DNA of 21,421 bases. Origin: an uncultured Bacteroidales bacterium. Lineage in GTDB: Bacteria > Bacteroidota > Bacteroidia > Bacteroidales > UBA3663. The notes below the pieces were generated by a model that worked only from the letters and a program-made list of their open reading frames with translations, was not told where the DNA came from and made no database searches. The stretch is taken from the NCBI GenBank assembly GCA_937899265.1, contig CALBPV010000096.1, positions 1-21,421 on the forward strand. Direction: 5' to 3'. Positions 1-7,837 of the stretch are shown piece after piece; the first letter of the stretch is position 1, and every line of letters starts with the position of its first letter. A program made the translations under genes and the position numbers.

Positions 1-35
1 AACCGCATCGAAGTCACCATGCACCCCGAACCTTG
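1..35 (+). other. Duplicate of the 3' end of the M16 peptidase gene
   Basis: These bases read in frame as NRIEVTMHPEP followed by TGA, identical to the last residues and stop of the M16 peptidase that ends at 10943. The nucleotide identity continues into the adjoining heptamer repeat: bases 1-55 equal 10908-10962 exactly, and then this copy has one heptamer fewer. It is either the end of a second, nearly identical M16 gene lying upstream, or an overlap left by a k-mer assembler at a repeat. The exact 55-base length favours the artefact, since 55 is a common assembly k-mer size, but this cannot be decided here. Confidence 0.7.
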
Positions 36-91
36 AACCTTTGACCTTTGACCTTAGACCCCATCCCCCCCCTTCCCTTCAGGGAGGGGCT
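31..91. repeat. Interspersed heptamer plus C-rich hairpin repeat, copy 1
   Basis: The heptamers CCTTGAA, CCTTTGA, CCTTTGA and CCTTAGA are followed by CCCCAT, eight C, and the hairpin-like CCCTTCAGGGAGGGG. The same composite unit occurs three times at 10938-11168. Here the unit stops after GGGGCT and runs straight into propeller coding sequence, whereas other copies continue with GGGGGTAGGCTG. This junction therefore replaces the true N-terminal part of the regulator gene. Confidence 0.85.
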
Positions 92-1343
92 CCTCCTCGA
101 CCGCGAGGGACGGCTGTGGGTCAATTGGGACGATGCCCTTTGGCGCATCACCTTCACTCCGGCAGTGTTTACCCACGAGACGCACATTTCGGGCCCCCTC
201 TCCCCCTCTTTTGGCAACGAAATCAGAGCCATCCGCTGCACATCCGGCGGGGATTTGCTGCTTGCCTCCAAAAACGACCGTCTCTATCTCTACCGTCCCT
301 CGGGAGAATTTCTCGGGCAGGTGTCCGCTCCGAAGATTTACAACATACTCGATGACGGCAACAACCTGTGGCTGGCCTCCAAGGGGCAGGGGCTTTTCCG
401 GGGCCGCCTCCAAGGCGATTCGATAGCGATAACACCTTGTCGGATGTCCGTAGCCGAGGGGACGGCACCCCTACTTCTCTACGACCTCTTCATTCAGGAC
501 AGCACCCTGTGGTGTGCCTCATGGGGGCAGGGGCTCTTCCGGGCACCACTCCCTGCCCCGGGATGCGATGAGGTGACCCTCACCCACTGTCCGTTGTCGC
601 CCGAAGAAAAGCTCCGCATTCGCCGCCTCGTGCCCCTCCCCGACAAAAGAATTGCCGTCTGTGCCGCCTCCGGACTCTTCCTCTACAATCCCGCCACAGG
701 CACCACCTCTCGAGCCGGGAGCGAAGACGTCAGCGACCTTTGTAGCCTCAACGACACACTTACTCTCGTCTCCACGATGGGTACCGGCCTGTGGCATCTC
801 ACCTCCGACACCACGCTCGTTCCCTTCCATGTGGACAGTTTGCCGGACCTCATCCTCTCGATGTGCCGTCGTGGCGAGGAGGTGTGGTTCGCGTGCGATA
901 ACGCCCTCGTCACTTGGCGGCCCAGCTACCGGCTCCGCCTGCTCGACAGCCGATTCTGGGGAGAGATGCTCAATTTCAGCGAAGCCTCTCCCGCTCTTAC
1001 CCCCCGGGGAGAGATGCAGTTTGCCACCACACGCGGACACCTCATCCTGCAGCCCGATTTGTTGCCCCCGTTGCAACCACAGGATGTTCCGACGGACGGG
1101 GCAGCTGCGCCCGTAGGCTGGATCCTCGCCTTTGCCTTTGTGGTCGCAGGCGGCACCCTACTCCTGGTGGCCGGTCAAAGGTCAAAGGTCAAAGGCGCTC
1201 AACCGCGAACCGACCTTAGACCTTTGACCTTTGACCTTAGACCCATCCCTACTCCCTTCCCTTCAGGGGAGGGCTGGGGAGAGGCTGAACGATTCCCCGT
1301 TCCGCACACGCTTGCTCGCCCTCATCGAAGCCCGTTACCATGA
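48..1343 (+). CDS. Sensor half of a propeller/AraC one-component regulator, N-terminally truncated and out of frame with its HTH
   Basis: Residues 17-340 look like a Reg_prop beta-propeller: recurring blade motifs such as GRLWVNW, NNLWLASKGQGLFRG, STLWCASWGQGLFR and EEVWFACDNAL. A hydrophobic helix follows at 357-376 (GWILAFAFVVAGGTLLLVAG). In SusR-like proteins and hybrid two-component systems such a periplasmic propeller senses a glycan or other ligand and signals through the membrane. The usual Y_Y_Y domain between propeller and helix is not recognisable. The TTG start and first 15 residues or so are encoded by a repeat, so this start is not native and upstream blades are missing. After the helix the frame enters another repeat and stops at 1343. 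The AraC domain that should follow is in another frame at 1231-1716. The order suggests it once controlled the receptor operon starting at 1894. The domain type is fairly certain; the ligand is unknown. Confidence 0.7.
   Translation: MTLDPIPPLPFREGLLLDREGRLWVNWDDALWRITFTPAVFTHETHISGPLSPSFGNEIRAIRCTSGGDLLLASKNDRLYLYRPSGEFLGQVSAPKIYNILDDGNNLWLASKGQGLFRGRLQGDSIAITPCRMSVAEGTAPLLLYDLFIQDSTLWCASWGQGLFRAPLPAPGCDEVTLTHCPLSPEEKLRIRRLVPLPDKRIAVCAASGLFLYNPATGTTSRAGSEDVSDLCSLNDTLTLVSTMGTGLWHLTSDTTLVPFHVDSLPDLILSMCRRGEEVWFACDNALVTWRPSYRLRLLDSRFWGEMLNFSEASPALTPRGEMQFATTRGHLILQPDLLPPLQPQDVPTDGAAAPVGWILAFAFVVAGGTLLLVAGQRSKVKGAQPRTDLRPLTFDLRPIPTPFPSGEGWGEAERFPVPHTLARPHRSPLP
1116..1175 (+). other. Transmembrane segment of the regulator
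   Basis: Twenty uninterrupted hydrophobic or small residues (GWILAFAFVV then AGGTLLLVAG) lie between the propeller and the repeat. This is the expected place for the single inner-membrane helix of a SusR-like regulator. The heptamer repeat begins at the last codon of the helix. Confidence 0.75.
1172..1287. repeat. Composite heptamer repeat inside the regulator gene, copy 2
   Basis: Three GGTCAAA heptamers, a CGCTCAACCGCGAACC linker, then CCTTAGA and two CCTTTGA heptamers in opposite sense, and a CCCTTCAGGGGAGGGCTGGG hairpin. The facing heptamers could pair into a long stem. Bases 1172-1224 match 7937-7989 in inverted orientation with a single mismatch. The element separates membrane helix from DNA-binding domain and shifts the frame between them. 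No stop codon occurs across it in the propeller frame until 1341. Confidence 0.85.
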
Positions 1344-1716
1344 ATCCGGCCTGAACACCGACATCATGGCCCAAGAAATGGCCATGAGCCGTACCGCACT
1401 CTTCGAGCGCGTAAGGATGGAGTTCGACACCACACCTGCAGCGCTCCTCCTCAGCGCCCGCATAGCCCACGCGACGGAGATGCTCAAATCAGGCGATCGC
1501 CCCGTGGGCGAAATTGCGGTTCTCTGCGGTTTTTCGGATGCCAAATATTTCTCGAAAGTATATAAAAAACAAACCGGAAAGAGTCCGAGCCTCCTCCTCC
1601 ACCCCCCACAGTCTAAGGTCAAAGTTATTAACGGGGACGAAAACGGGGACAAGGTTCAGGGTTCAGGGTTCAGGGTTCAAGGGTTCAGGGTTCAAGGGTT
1701 CACGGTTAAGGGTTAA
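1231..1716 (+). CDS. AraC-type DNA-binding half of the broken regulator
   Basis: Residues 20-120 form a complete AraC/XylS DNA-binding domain with two helix-turn-helix units: the first at about 43-63 (NTDIMAQEMAMSRTALFERV), the second at about 92-113, ending in the family signature around CGFSDAKYFSKVYKKQTGKSPS. The first 19 residues and the TTG start come from the preceding repeat, and residues after about 126 are translated from the following heptamer array, so neither end looks native. The domain would be the cytoplasmic output of the propeller protein just upstream, where AraC domains usually sit in SusR-like regulators. It is frame-shifted relative to that half by the repeat; losing one 7-bp CCTTTGA at 1221-1234 would give one continuous open frame without a stop. 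The reading frame is certain; independent expression is doubtful. Confidence 0.75.
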   Translation: MTLDPSLLPSLQGRAGERLNDSPFRTRLLALIEARYHESGLNTDIMAQEMAMSRTALFERVRMEFDTTPAALLLSARIAHATEMLKSGDRPVGEIAVLCGFSDAKYFSKVYKKQTGKSPSLLLHPPQSKVKVINGDENGDKVQGSGFRVQGFRVQGFTVKG

Positions 1717-1810
1717 GGGTTAAGGGTTAAGGGTTATTAGTCGCCCCTTGAATCCTTGAACCATGAACCCTTAAGCATGCATCATGCATCCCCCTGCAGG
1801 GAGAGGCTGT
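1611..1810. repeat. Telomere-like heptamer array, copy 3
   Basis: GTCTAAGGTCAAAG leads into runs of GGGTTCA and GGGTTCAA (about 1655-1702), then several GGGTTAA units (about 1704-1735). The complementary sense follows (CCTTGAATCCTTGAACC, ATGAACCCTTAA) and a degenerate C-rich/G-rich hairpin ends near 1810. It begins directly after the AraC coding domain and lies between the regulator and the promoter of the receptor operon. The G-rich strand carries many GGG tracts at short spacing. Confidence 0.8.
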
Positions 1811-1843
1811 TGAAAGAAAGGATAAAATTACCTAAAAACAGGT

Positions 1844-1875
1844 ATTGCAAAAGGGGGGGGAATACGCTATCTTTG
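1844..1875 (+). promoter_or_regulatory. Bacteroidetes-type promoter of the receptor operon with a G8 tract in the spacer
   Basis: A -7 element TATCTTTG lies at 1868-1875, matching TAnnTTTG. A TTG for the -33 element lies at 1845-1847, giving a 20-base spacer, within the usual range. Eight consecutive G at 1853-1860 occupy the spacer, so a change in tract length would alter promoter spacing. Transcription would start about 7-10 bases downstream, shortly before the ATG at 1894. Confidence 0.65.
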
Positions 1876-1893
1876 CAGCCGAAAATTGAAAAG

Positions 1894-4650
1894 ATGAATT
1901 GTCTGAAGCACATAATAAAGACGTTGCTGTGGCTGTGGGTCTCCACAACAACAGCACAAGTCAAGTTCAGCGGAAAGGTGACGGACGGGGCGACAGGAGA
2001 ACCCCTTCCGGGTGCTGTGATTGTCTCGACCACAAGAGCGAGCCGCGGTGTTTCGGCAGACCAAAACGGCATGTTCCAAATCGAAAGGGATGCGACCTGG
2101 GGCGACTCGGTGGCGGTTTCTTTTGTGGGCTACGAAACTCGGAGGTTTGCACTGGGGACGGCAGGAGGCTCTGTGGATTTCCAGTTGAAAGAACAGAGCA
2201 CACGACTCCGGAACGTGGTAGTGACCGCAACGGAAAGTCATTCGATGACCTCGTCGTCGGTGATTCAGAAAAAGGCGATGGAGCACCTACAGCCCTCGTC
2301 GTTTGCCGACGTGCTGGAGCTGGTTCCAGGCGGCATGGCCCACGACCCTGTGCTGACGACACCCAACCGGATAGCCCTCCGCGAAGCCGGTATCAGTTCG
2401 TCGAACTACAACACCTCCTCGCTGGGCACAAGTTTCCTGATAGACGGAGCCCCGATATCGACGAATGCCAACATGCAGTTCATGAACGGAGCATGGGACT
2501 CACAAACGACGAGCCGTGACATGACGAATGCGGGAGTCGATATGCGCACCATTCCGACCGATGACGTGGAAAGCATCGAGATAGTGAGAGGCATCCCCTC
2601 GGCAGAATACGGAGACCTGACATCGGGTCTTATAAAAATCAAACGCAAAAAGGGCGGCAACGACATCCGGGCCCGATTCAAAGCCGACATGGAGAGCAAA
2701 CTGTTCTATGTGTCGAAGGGCGTGGAATGGAGCAAGAAGAAGTGGACACTCAACCTAAGTGCAGACTGGCTGGATGCCAAAGCGGACCCGAGAAACCTGC
2801 TGGAGACCTACCAACGCCTGACCTTCTCGGCCAGAGCGGGCCACAGTTTCACACGCAGGAACATGGACTACCGCTTCGATTTGAATCTGGACTACACGGG
2901 GTCGTTCGATGACGACAAAATAGACCCCGAACTGAACTACGGAGGCGTGGACCGATACGAATCGGACTACCACCGATGGGCTGCATCTTTCACCATGAAT
3001 GCCGACAACCGCAAGCCGGGAGCCTGGTGGAAGGGATGGGATGCCACACTGTCGCTCAGTTATGAGAAAAACACGCTGTTCCGCCAGAGACTGGTGCAGG
3101 CCGACATCATGACCCCCGCAGCCACCACGCAGAGGGAGGGCGAAAGCGAGGCTCTGTTTATCAGTCCCGTGAAATATACCGGACAGCACACGGTGGACGG
3201 ACGCCCGTTGTCGGCCTTCGCAAAGATACAGACCGTCTGGCATTTCCCCGTGAACAAAGTCAACGCCCTCAACCGACTGAAAGTCGGTGTGAACTGGCAG
3301 ATGGACAAAAACTGGGGGGATGGCCAAATCTTCGACCCGCTGCATCCCCTCTACACCGGAATTTCGGCTCGACAGAGGAAATACAGCGATGTGCCTGCCG
3401 AAAATCAGCTGTCGGAGTACATCGAGGAAGATTTCAACTATCCCTTCGGTCTTCACCGCCTGAGCATCGAAGCGGGACTGCGCGGGTCCATGATGCCGGG
3501 CCTGAACAGCAAGTATGCCCTTGCCGGCAAATACTATCTGGATCCGCGCGTGAATGTGGGATGGCATTTTGCCCCCTTCAAATGGGCCGACCAGAACGTC
3601 AACATCCTGCTCTCGGCCTCATGGGGCGTGCACACCAAATTCCCGACCATCGACCAGCTCTATCCCGAGCTGCTCTACATCGACATGACGGAGTTCAGCT
3701 ACTATCACGTAAACCCCAACTACAGGACCCTGTGGCTGATGACCTACGTCAAGGATCCGACCAATCACGACCTGCGTGCAGCCCGCAACCACAAGTACGA
3801 ACTGCACACCGACTGGAGCTGGAACGGATACCGACTGACCGTGACACTGTTTCGCGAAGACATGAAGAGCGGCTTCCGACAGATGGCGGAATATTCACCT
3901 TATATATATAAAAGGTATGACACCTCGGTTATCGACGGCACCACCCTCACCTCGAAACCAGTGCCGGCAGACCTACCCTACGAGGAAGTGACAGCCCTAC
4001 GCGGACTGTACAGCACCGAGAACGGCTCGCGCACGCTCAAGAAAGGTGTGGAATACACCTTCTCAACACGGAGATGGAAAATCATCAACACCCGTCTGAC
4101 AGTGACCGGCGCATGGTTCAAAACCGAATATGAAAACTCGCGCGACGTGCAGGAGAAGACATCGCAGCGCGTGGGAGGTAAGGAATTGGAACTTGTGGGG
4201 TTCTACAGCGACAACGAGGGATACCTGCGCGAAATGTGGAACACCAATTTCACCTTCGATACAGACATCCCACGTCTCGACCTCGGATTCTCCCTCTCTG
4301 CCCAGTGTATGTGGCAGACCGCCTCGCAGAACCGTTCGAAAAGCAAATACCCCACGCGGTATATGGACGAGACTGGCACCATCCGCGCGTGGCAGGACAG
4401 CTACGCCACCGAAGTGCCGCTCATGTACCTGGTTCGCAACTACAACAACTCGCTCGAAGAGCGTCAGACGGTGCCTTTCTACATGAACCTCAACCTGAAG
4501 GCCACCAAGTCGCTCTTTGACCGGCACCTGATGATAGCTCTCTTTGTCAACAAGCTCATCGATGCCCATCCGGACTACACGCGCAACAATTACACGATAC
4601 GCCGGTATGTGACCCCCTATTTCGGTCTTGAAATCAATTTGAAACTGTAA
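1894..4650 (+). CDS. TonB-dependent outer-membrane receptor (non-SusC type)
   Basis: This 918-residue protein has a signal peptide (residues 1-21, cleaved near TTTAQ), a CarboxypepD_reg-like beta-sandwich at about 23-100 (SGKVTDGATGEPLPGAVI), a plug domain from about 105 (NVVVTATES, ADVLELVPGG, IEIVRGIPSAEYGDLTSG) and a large 22-strand-type barrel to the C-terminus. I chose the ATG at 1894 because it starts a good signal peptide just after a promoter; the frame is open back to 1756, but those residues come from repeat and promoter sequence. It lacks the SusC signature DEVVVVGYG and has no SusD partner, so it is a receptor of the type found with DUF6850 and DUF4876 genes. It would move an unknown ligand across the outer membrane using TonB energy. 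Its TAA overlaps the ATG of the next gene by one base (TAATG), which implies translational coupling. Confidence 0.9.
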   Translation: MNCLKHIIKTLLWLWVSTTTAQVKFSGKVTDGATGEPLPGAVIVSTTRASRGVSADQNGMFQIERDATWGDSVAVSFVGYETRRFALGTAGGSVDFQLKEQSTRLRNVVVTATESHSMTSSSVIQKKAMEHLQPSSFADVLELVPGGMAHDPVLTTPNRIALREAGISSSNYNTSSLGTSFLIDGAPISTNANMQFMNGAWDSQTTSRDMTNAGVDMRTIPTDDVESIEIVRGIPSAEYGDLTSGLIKIKRKKGGNDIRARFKADMESKLFYVSKGVEWSKKKWTLNLSADWLDAKADPRNLLETYQRLTFSARAGHSFTRRNMDYRFDLNLDYTGSFDDDKIDPELNYGGVDRYESDYHRWAASFTMNADNRKPGAWWKGWDATLSLSYEKNTLFRQRLVQADIMTPAATTQREGESEALFISPVKYTGQHTVDGRPLSAFAKIQTVWHFPVNKVNALNRLKVGVNWQMDKNWGDGQIFDPLHPLYTGISARQRKYSDVPAENQLSEYIEEDFNYPFGLHRLSIEAGLRGSMMPGLNSKYALAGKYYLDPRVNVGWHFAPFKWADQNVNILLSASWGVHTKFPTIDQLYPELLYIDMTEFSYYHVNPNYRTLWLMTYVKDPTNHDLRAARNHKYELHTDWSWNGYRLTVTLFREDMKSGFRQMAEYSPYIYKRYDTSVIDGTTLTSKPVPADLPYEEVTALRGLYSTENGSRTLKKGVEYTFSTRRWKIINTRLTVTGAWFKTEYENSRDVQEKTSQRVGGKELELVGFYSDNEGYLREMWNTNFTFDTDIPRLDLGFSLSAQCMWQTASQNRSKSKYPTRYMDETGTIRAWQDSYATEVPLMYLVRNYNNSLEERQTVPFYMNLNLKATKSLFDRHLMIALFVNKLIDAHPDYTRNNYTIRRYVTPYFGLEINLKL

Positions 4651-5033
4651 TGAAACCTCTTATATATATAATAATGTGTATCGCTGCCGCCGTGATGACA
4701 AACGGCTGTGCCGACGAATACAGCGACTACTACACCTCAGCCGAGGTGAATATAGTGGCCGGCGACACCGTGAGCATTCTCCAAATGCAGGGCACCTGTA
4801 CCGTGACCTGCCTCTCGAACGAGATGTCGTGGCAGTCATCAACGTGGAACGGAACAACGGCCTCGTTCGAACGCCTGATGCGAGGCCCATACAGCATTCT
4901 GGTGACCGGTACCGCAGCCATTTCGGTCAACGGCGGTGCCCGCGAAGTACATTCCTTCCGGGCCTCGTCGAGTTATACAGAATTTCTGGACCATCCCTCT
5001 TCGGTTGATCTCCCAATGCATTTGCTCCAATGA
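4650..5033 (+). CDS. Small lipoprotein, function unknown
   Basis: The product has 127 residues. A type II signal peptide ends in VMTNGC, with Cys20 as the lipidated residue, and an acidic stretch (ADEYSD) follows, which in Bacteroidetes often acts as a surface-export signal. The remainder is a short beta-rich domain with repeated Thr/Ser strands and no motif I recognise. The ATG overlaps the receptor stop (TAATG), and its own TGA overlaps the next ATG (ATGA), so it is coupled on both sides and is very probably an accessory subunit of the same outer-membrane complex. No specific function is claimed. Confidence 0.8.
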   Translation: MKPLIYIIMCIAAAVMTNGCADEYSDYYTSAEVNIVAGDTVSILQMQGTCTVTCLSNEMSWQSSTWNGTTASFERLMRGPYSILVTGTAAISVNGGAREVHSFRASSSYTEFLDHPSSVDLPMHLLQ

Positions 5034-6538
5034 AACATATCCTTTCTGTTCTGGCTCTCGATTTGGCATGCACCATGGTCTGCGTCTCCGTCCGGGCACA
5101 GACCGACACCACGCTGGCCCGCCTGAGTGAACACCGTTCCCTCCGGGCAGCGACGGACGCTACACGGCGCACCAATCCGGCGTTGCGCTGGGAACAATAC
5201 GGCTCGAACCTCCTTGAGGTGGCCGCCTATTATGATGCCCGAGGCGAGAAAGACGCTTTTGTAATGCAGGAAGGCAAGAGCCAGTGGGCCGTGGGCGGCA
5301 AAGTCGATAGCTACTGGCAATTGGGCAGTAAAAATGTCGTCTGGGGCGGAGCATCCTACCAACAGGGTGGACGCAAAGAGGTGGAGTGGAACTCGTCAAG
5401 TGACTTCCGGACCGTTTATCCGTATGTGCTGGCCGACACTTTGGGTGGCGACATGGACGGTGAACGCTACACTTTCTACGGCGGATGTGCCACCCGTCTC
5501 GGAGACTGGACCGTAGGCGAGGAACTCTCCTTCCGCGCCGAACACGAATGGAGAACCTACGACCCCCGTCCGCGAGGCATCGTAACCGACCTGACGGCCC
5601 GTCTGGGAGCCTCCTGTGACTGGCATGACTACCGTTGGGCCGTAGGAGCCGGACTCCATTTCTACAAGCAGACCAACGATGTGGATTTCTACCGCGAGGC
5701 GGGTGTCGTTCCCGAATACCAAATGACGGGGTTGGGTGACGATTACGAACGATTCAAGGGAAACAACACTTCGGCCTACTACAAAGCCCTCGGATGGGAA
5801 GCCTGCGTGACGGTGATGCCTGCCGACGGAAATGGAGCCTGGTTCTCGGGCAAAATCGCACTGACACCCTACAAACGGATGCTCACCACTCTCAACGCCC
5901 TCCCCCTATCGAAGCTCAACGTGTGGAACTACAGCGCCTCGGCAGGTTGGATGGCTCCCTCTGGCCGGTGGTATGCTTGGGCCGGAATGGCACTGGAACG
6001 CCGTCTCGGCAACGAACTCATAGCCGGGTCGTCATCCTCGACAGAATACAAAGAGAGGGGCTATCTGACAATGTACCGCAACCACCTGCTACGCACGTAT
6101 GCCGTCGGAGGATGGAACCTCTCCGATTGGGAGTTGCGAGCCGAAGCCGGCTGGCAGGACTACCAGGCGACCTACGAATTTCCGACCCGCGAAATGACGT
6201 TTTCCAAAGTTTATAGCCGACTCGATGTGCAGTGGCACAAAGAACTGAAGGAACGTACCCTGTTGACCCTTCGCGGGAATGCATCCTTGTGGCACAATGT
6301 GGACGATGCTGTGCAGATGCCTTACGCCCTGATGGACGAGGCGCGCGCCAAGATGGTACAACAGTGCGTCCTCATGGTCCAAAACTCTTATCTCACAGCC
6401 GGCGGCGGACTCCGATTGGACTGGCTCCCCCGATGGAAAGCATCCTTCGGTATATTCTTCGACATCGACGGAGGCTATCGCGGAAACGACGAGACCTCGG
6501 GCTACGAAGTCCATACCTCGGCAGGACTTTTCTTTTAA
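5030..6538 (+). CDS. DUF6850-like outer-membrane beta-barrel protein
   Basis: The 502-residue product has a signal peptide (cleaved after about VSVRAQ, residue 24) and then alternating aromatic/polar strands throughout, for example WAVGGKVDSYWQLG, YTFYGGCATRLGDWTVGEEL and WKASFGIFFDIDGGY. It ends in Phe-Phe, as expected of a BAM-inserted barrel. Length, strand pattern and position next to a TonB receptor and a DUF4876-like gene fit the DUF6850 family of Bacteroidetes outer-membrane proteins; the family assignment is from memory. Its role is unknown: it could be a second pore or a structural partner of the receptor. The ATG overlaps the stop of the preceding lipoprotein gene. Confidence 0.75.
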   Translation: MKHILSVLALDLACTMVCVSVRAQTDTTLARLSEHRSLRAATDATRRTNPALRWEQYGSNLLEVAAYYDARGEKDAFVMQEGKSQWAVGGKVDSYWQLGSKNVVWGGASYQQGGRKEVEWNSSSDFRTVYPYVLADTLGGDMDGERYTFYGGCATRLGDWTVGEELSFRAEHEWRTYDPRPRGIVTDLTARLGASCDWHDYRWAVGAGLHFYKQTNDVDFYREAGVVPEYQMTGLGDDYERFKGNNTSAYYKALGWEACVTVMPADGNGAWFSGKIALTPYKRMLTTLNALPLSKLNVWNYSASAGWMAPSGRWYAWAGMALERRLGNELIAGSSSSTEYKERGYLTMYRNHLLRTYAVGGWNLSDWELRAEAGWQDYQATYEFPTREMTFSKVYSRLDVQWHKELKERTLLTLRGNASLWHNVDDAVQMPYALMDEARAKMVQQCVLMVQNSYLTAGGGLRLDWLPRWKASFGIFFDIDGGYRGNDETSGYEVHTSAGLFF

Positions 6539-6585
6539 AGATTTTCATAAAACAACATTAATTAATCCATTAAAAAAACAAAAGA

Positions 6586-7815
6586 ATGAAGAATTCAAAA
6601 CTCCTTCTCGTAGCCGCTTTGGCTACTTTCGCCGGTTTCGCTTCGTGCAGCGATGACGATTCCGAAACACCCGTCAACGACCTTAAGGTCACCGTAACCA
6701 TGCCCCTCACCATTCAGGATGCCCAGCTTGTGAGCGGTACTTTGACAGCCACCAATCAGGCAACCTCCAAGGTTTACAGTCAGGACACCATCGTGAGCAA
6801 CTCGCTGACCCTGCGGAGCCTCCCCGTGGGCGTTTACTCTCTCGTCTTCGAAGGCCGCGTGCAGTACACGATTGCTTCGGGAGAGAAGACATACGCCTCT
6901 GTCAAGCAGACCATGGACAACTACGCTGTCACCCAATCGGCTACAAATGTGGCCAACACCGAGACGCTGGCTCTCGAAATCTACAACGCCAAAGAAGGTC
7001 TGCTCCTCACCGAAATTTTCTTCACGGGCACAACCACGCCTGAGGGAAAGCAGTACTCCGACGACCAATACTTCAAGGTGGGAAACAACAGCGACGACAC
7101 GCTCTACCTCGACGGTGTGGCCTTCGTGGAGTCGGCATTCTTGACGGTCGATAAGCAGGACTACACCCCCGACCTGATGGCCGATGCATTGAGCATCGAT
7201 GCAATCTATGTTTTCCCCGGAAACGGTCAGGACTACCCCATCGCCCCCGGTGAAGAGAAACTTGTCGCCATCAATGCCATCGACCACACCGAGGCCAATC
7301 CAAACTCCTTCGACCTAACCGTAGCCGATTTCGAAATCTATGACGAGTCTTCCAACCCCAACATCACCGATACCGACGACCAGAATGTGACCAACATGAT
7401 TAACTGGTATGACTACAGCAACACCTATTTCTTTATGCACAACCGCGGATTCAAGGCATACGCCCTTGTCAAGCCCGAGGTAAAGACGCAGGAGGAGTTC
7501 CTTGCCGGATATTACTATGAATATACTTACGTATTCCGCTTCGGCGAATATGCCTTCGATATGGACGGCGATGCCTACTTCATCCCCAACACATGGGTGA
7601 TTGACGCGGTGAATCTCTCGGTTGCCGACTCATACGAGTGGCAGGTGACGAGCGAGACGCTTGATGCCGGATGGGCGCACTGCGGCGAGGTCGATCACGA
7701 CCAGAATCGCTACAACAAGAGCGTAATTCGCAAGAAGTCAGGCAACAAGTGGCTGGACACCAACAACTCCACCAACGACTTCGAGTCCGATGCCAAAGCC
7801 TCGATGCTCAAATAA
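6586..7815 (+). CDS. DUF4876-like lipoprotein
   Basis: The product has 409 residues. Its lipobox is FAGFASC, with Cys21 followed by SDDD, a typical Bacteroidetes surface-lipoprotein start. An Ig/CNA-B-like region at about 30-125 (LKVTVTMPLTIQDAQLVSG, SLPVGVYSLVFEG) is followed by a larger domain with EIFFTGTTTPEGKQYSDDQY, FKVGNNSDDTLYLDGV and IPNTWVIDAVNL, phrases I associate with the DUF4876 family. DUF4876 proteins are usually encoded beside a TonB receptor and a DUF6850 barrel, as here, and probably sit on the cell surface as ligand-capture or accessory subunits. It lies 47 bases after the barrel gene behind an A/T-rich leader and is last in the operon, before a large repeat block. Confidence 0.8.
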   Translation: MKNSKLLLVAALATFAGFASCSDDDSETPVNDLKVTVTMPLTIQDAQLVSGTLTATNQATSKVYSQDTIVSNSLTLRSLPVGVYSLVFEGRVQYTIASGEKTYASVKQTMDNYAVTQSATNVANTETLALEIYNAKEGLLLTEIFFTGTTTPEGKQYSDDQYFKVGNNSDDTLYLDGVAFVESAFLTVDKQDYTPDLMADALSIDAIYVFPGNGQDYPIAPGEEKLVAINAIDHTEANPNSFDLTVADFEIYDESSNPNITDTDDQNVTNMINWYDYSNTYFFMHNRGFKAYALVKPEVKTQEEFLAGYYYEYTYVFRFGEYAFDMDGDAYFIPNTWVIDAVNLSVADSYEWQVTSETLDAGWAHCGEVDHDQNRYNKSVIRKKSGNKWLDTNNSTNDFESDAKASMLK

Positions 7816-7837
7816 CAGGCTGAAACTTTAAACCTGT

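Noticed and set aside
1650..1740. True telomere or chromosome end
   Set aside because: The array is internal, degenerate and followed by complementary units and a gene promoter; nothing else suggests a linear replicon.
1756..1893. Upstream start of the TonB receptor at 1756
   Set aside because: The extra 46 residues are translated from repeat and promoter sequence, and the ATG at 1894 begins a proper signal peptide.
1894..4650. First TonB receptor as a SusC homologue
   Set aside because: It lacks the DEVVVVGYG signature and has no SusD neighbour; its partners are DUF6850- and DUF4876-like genes.
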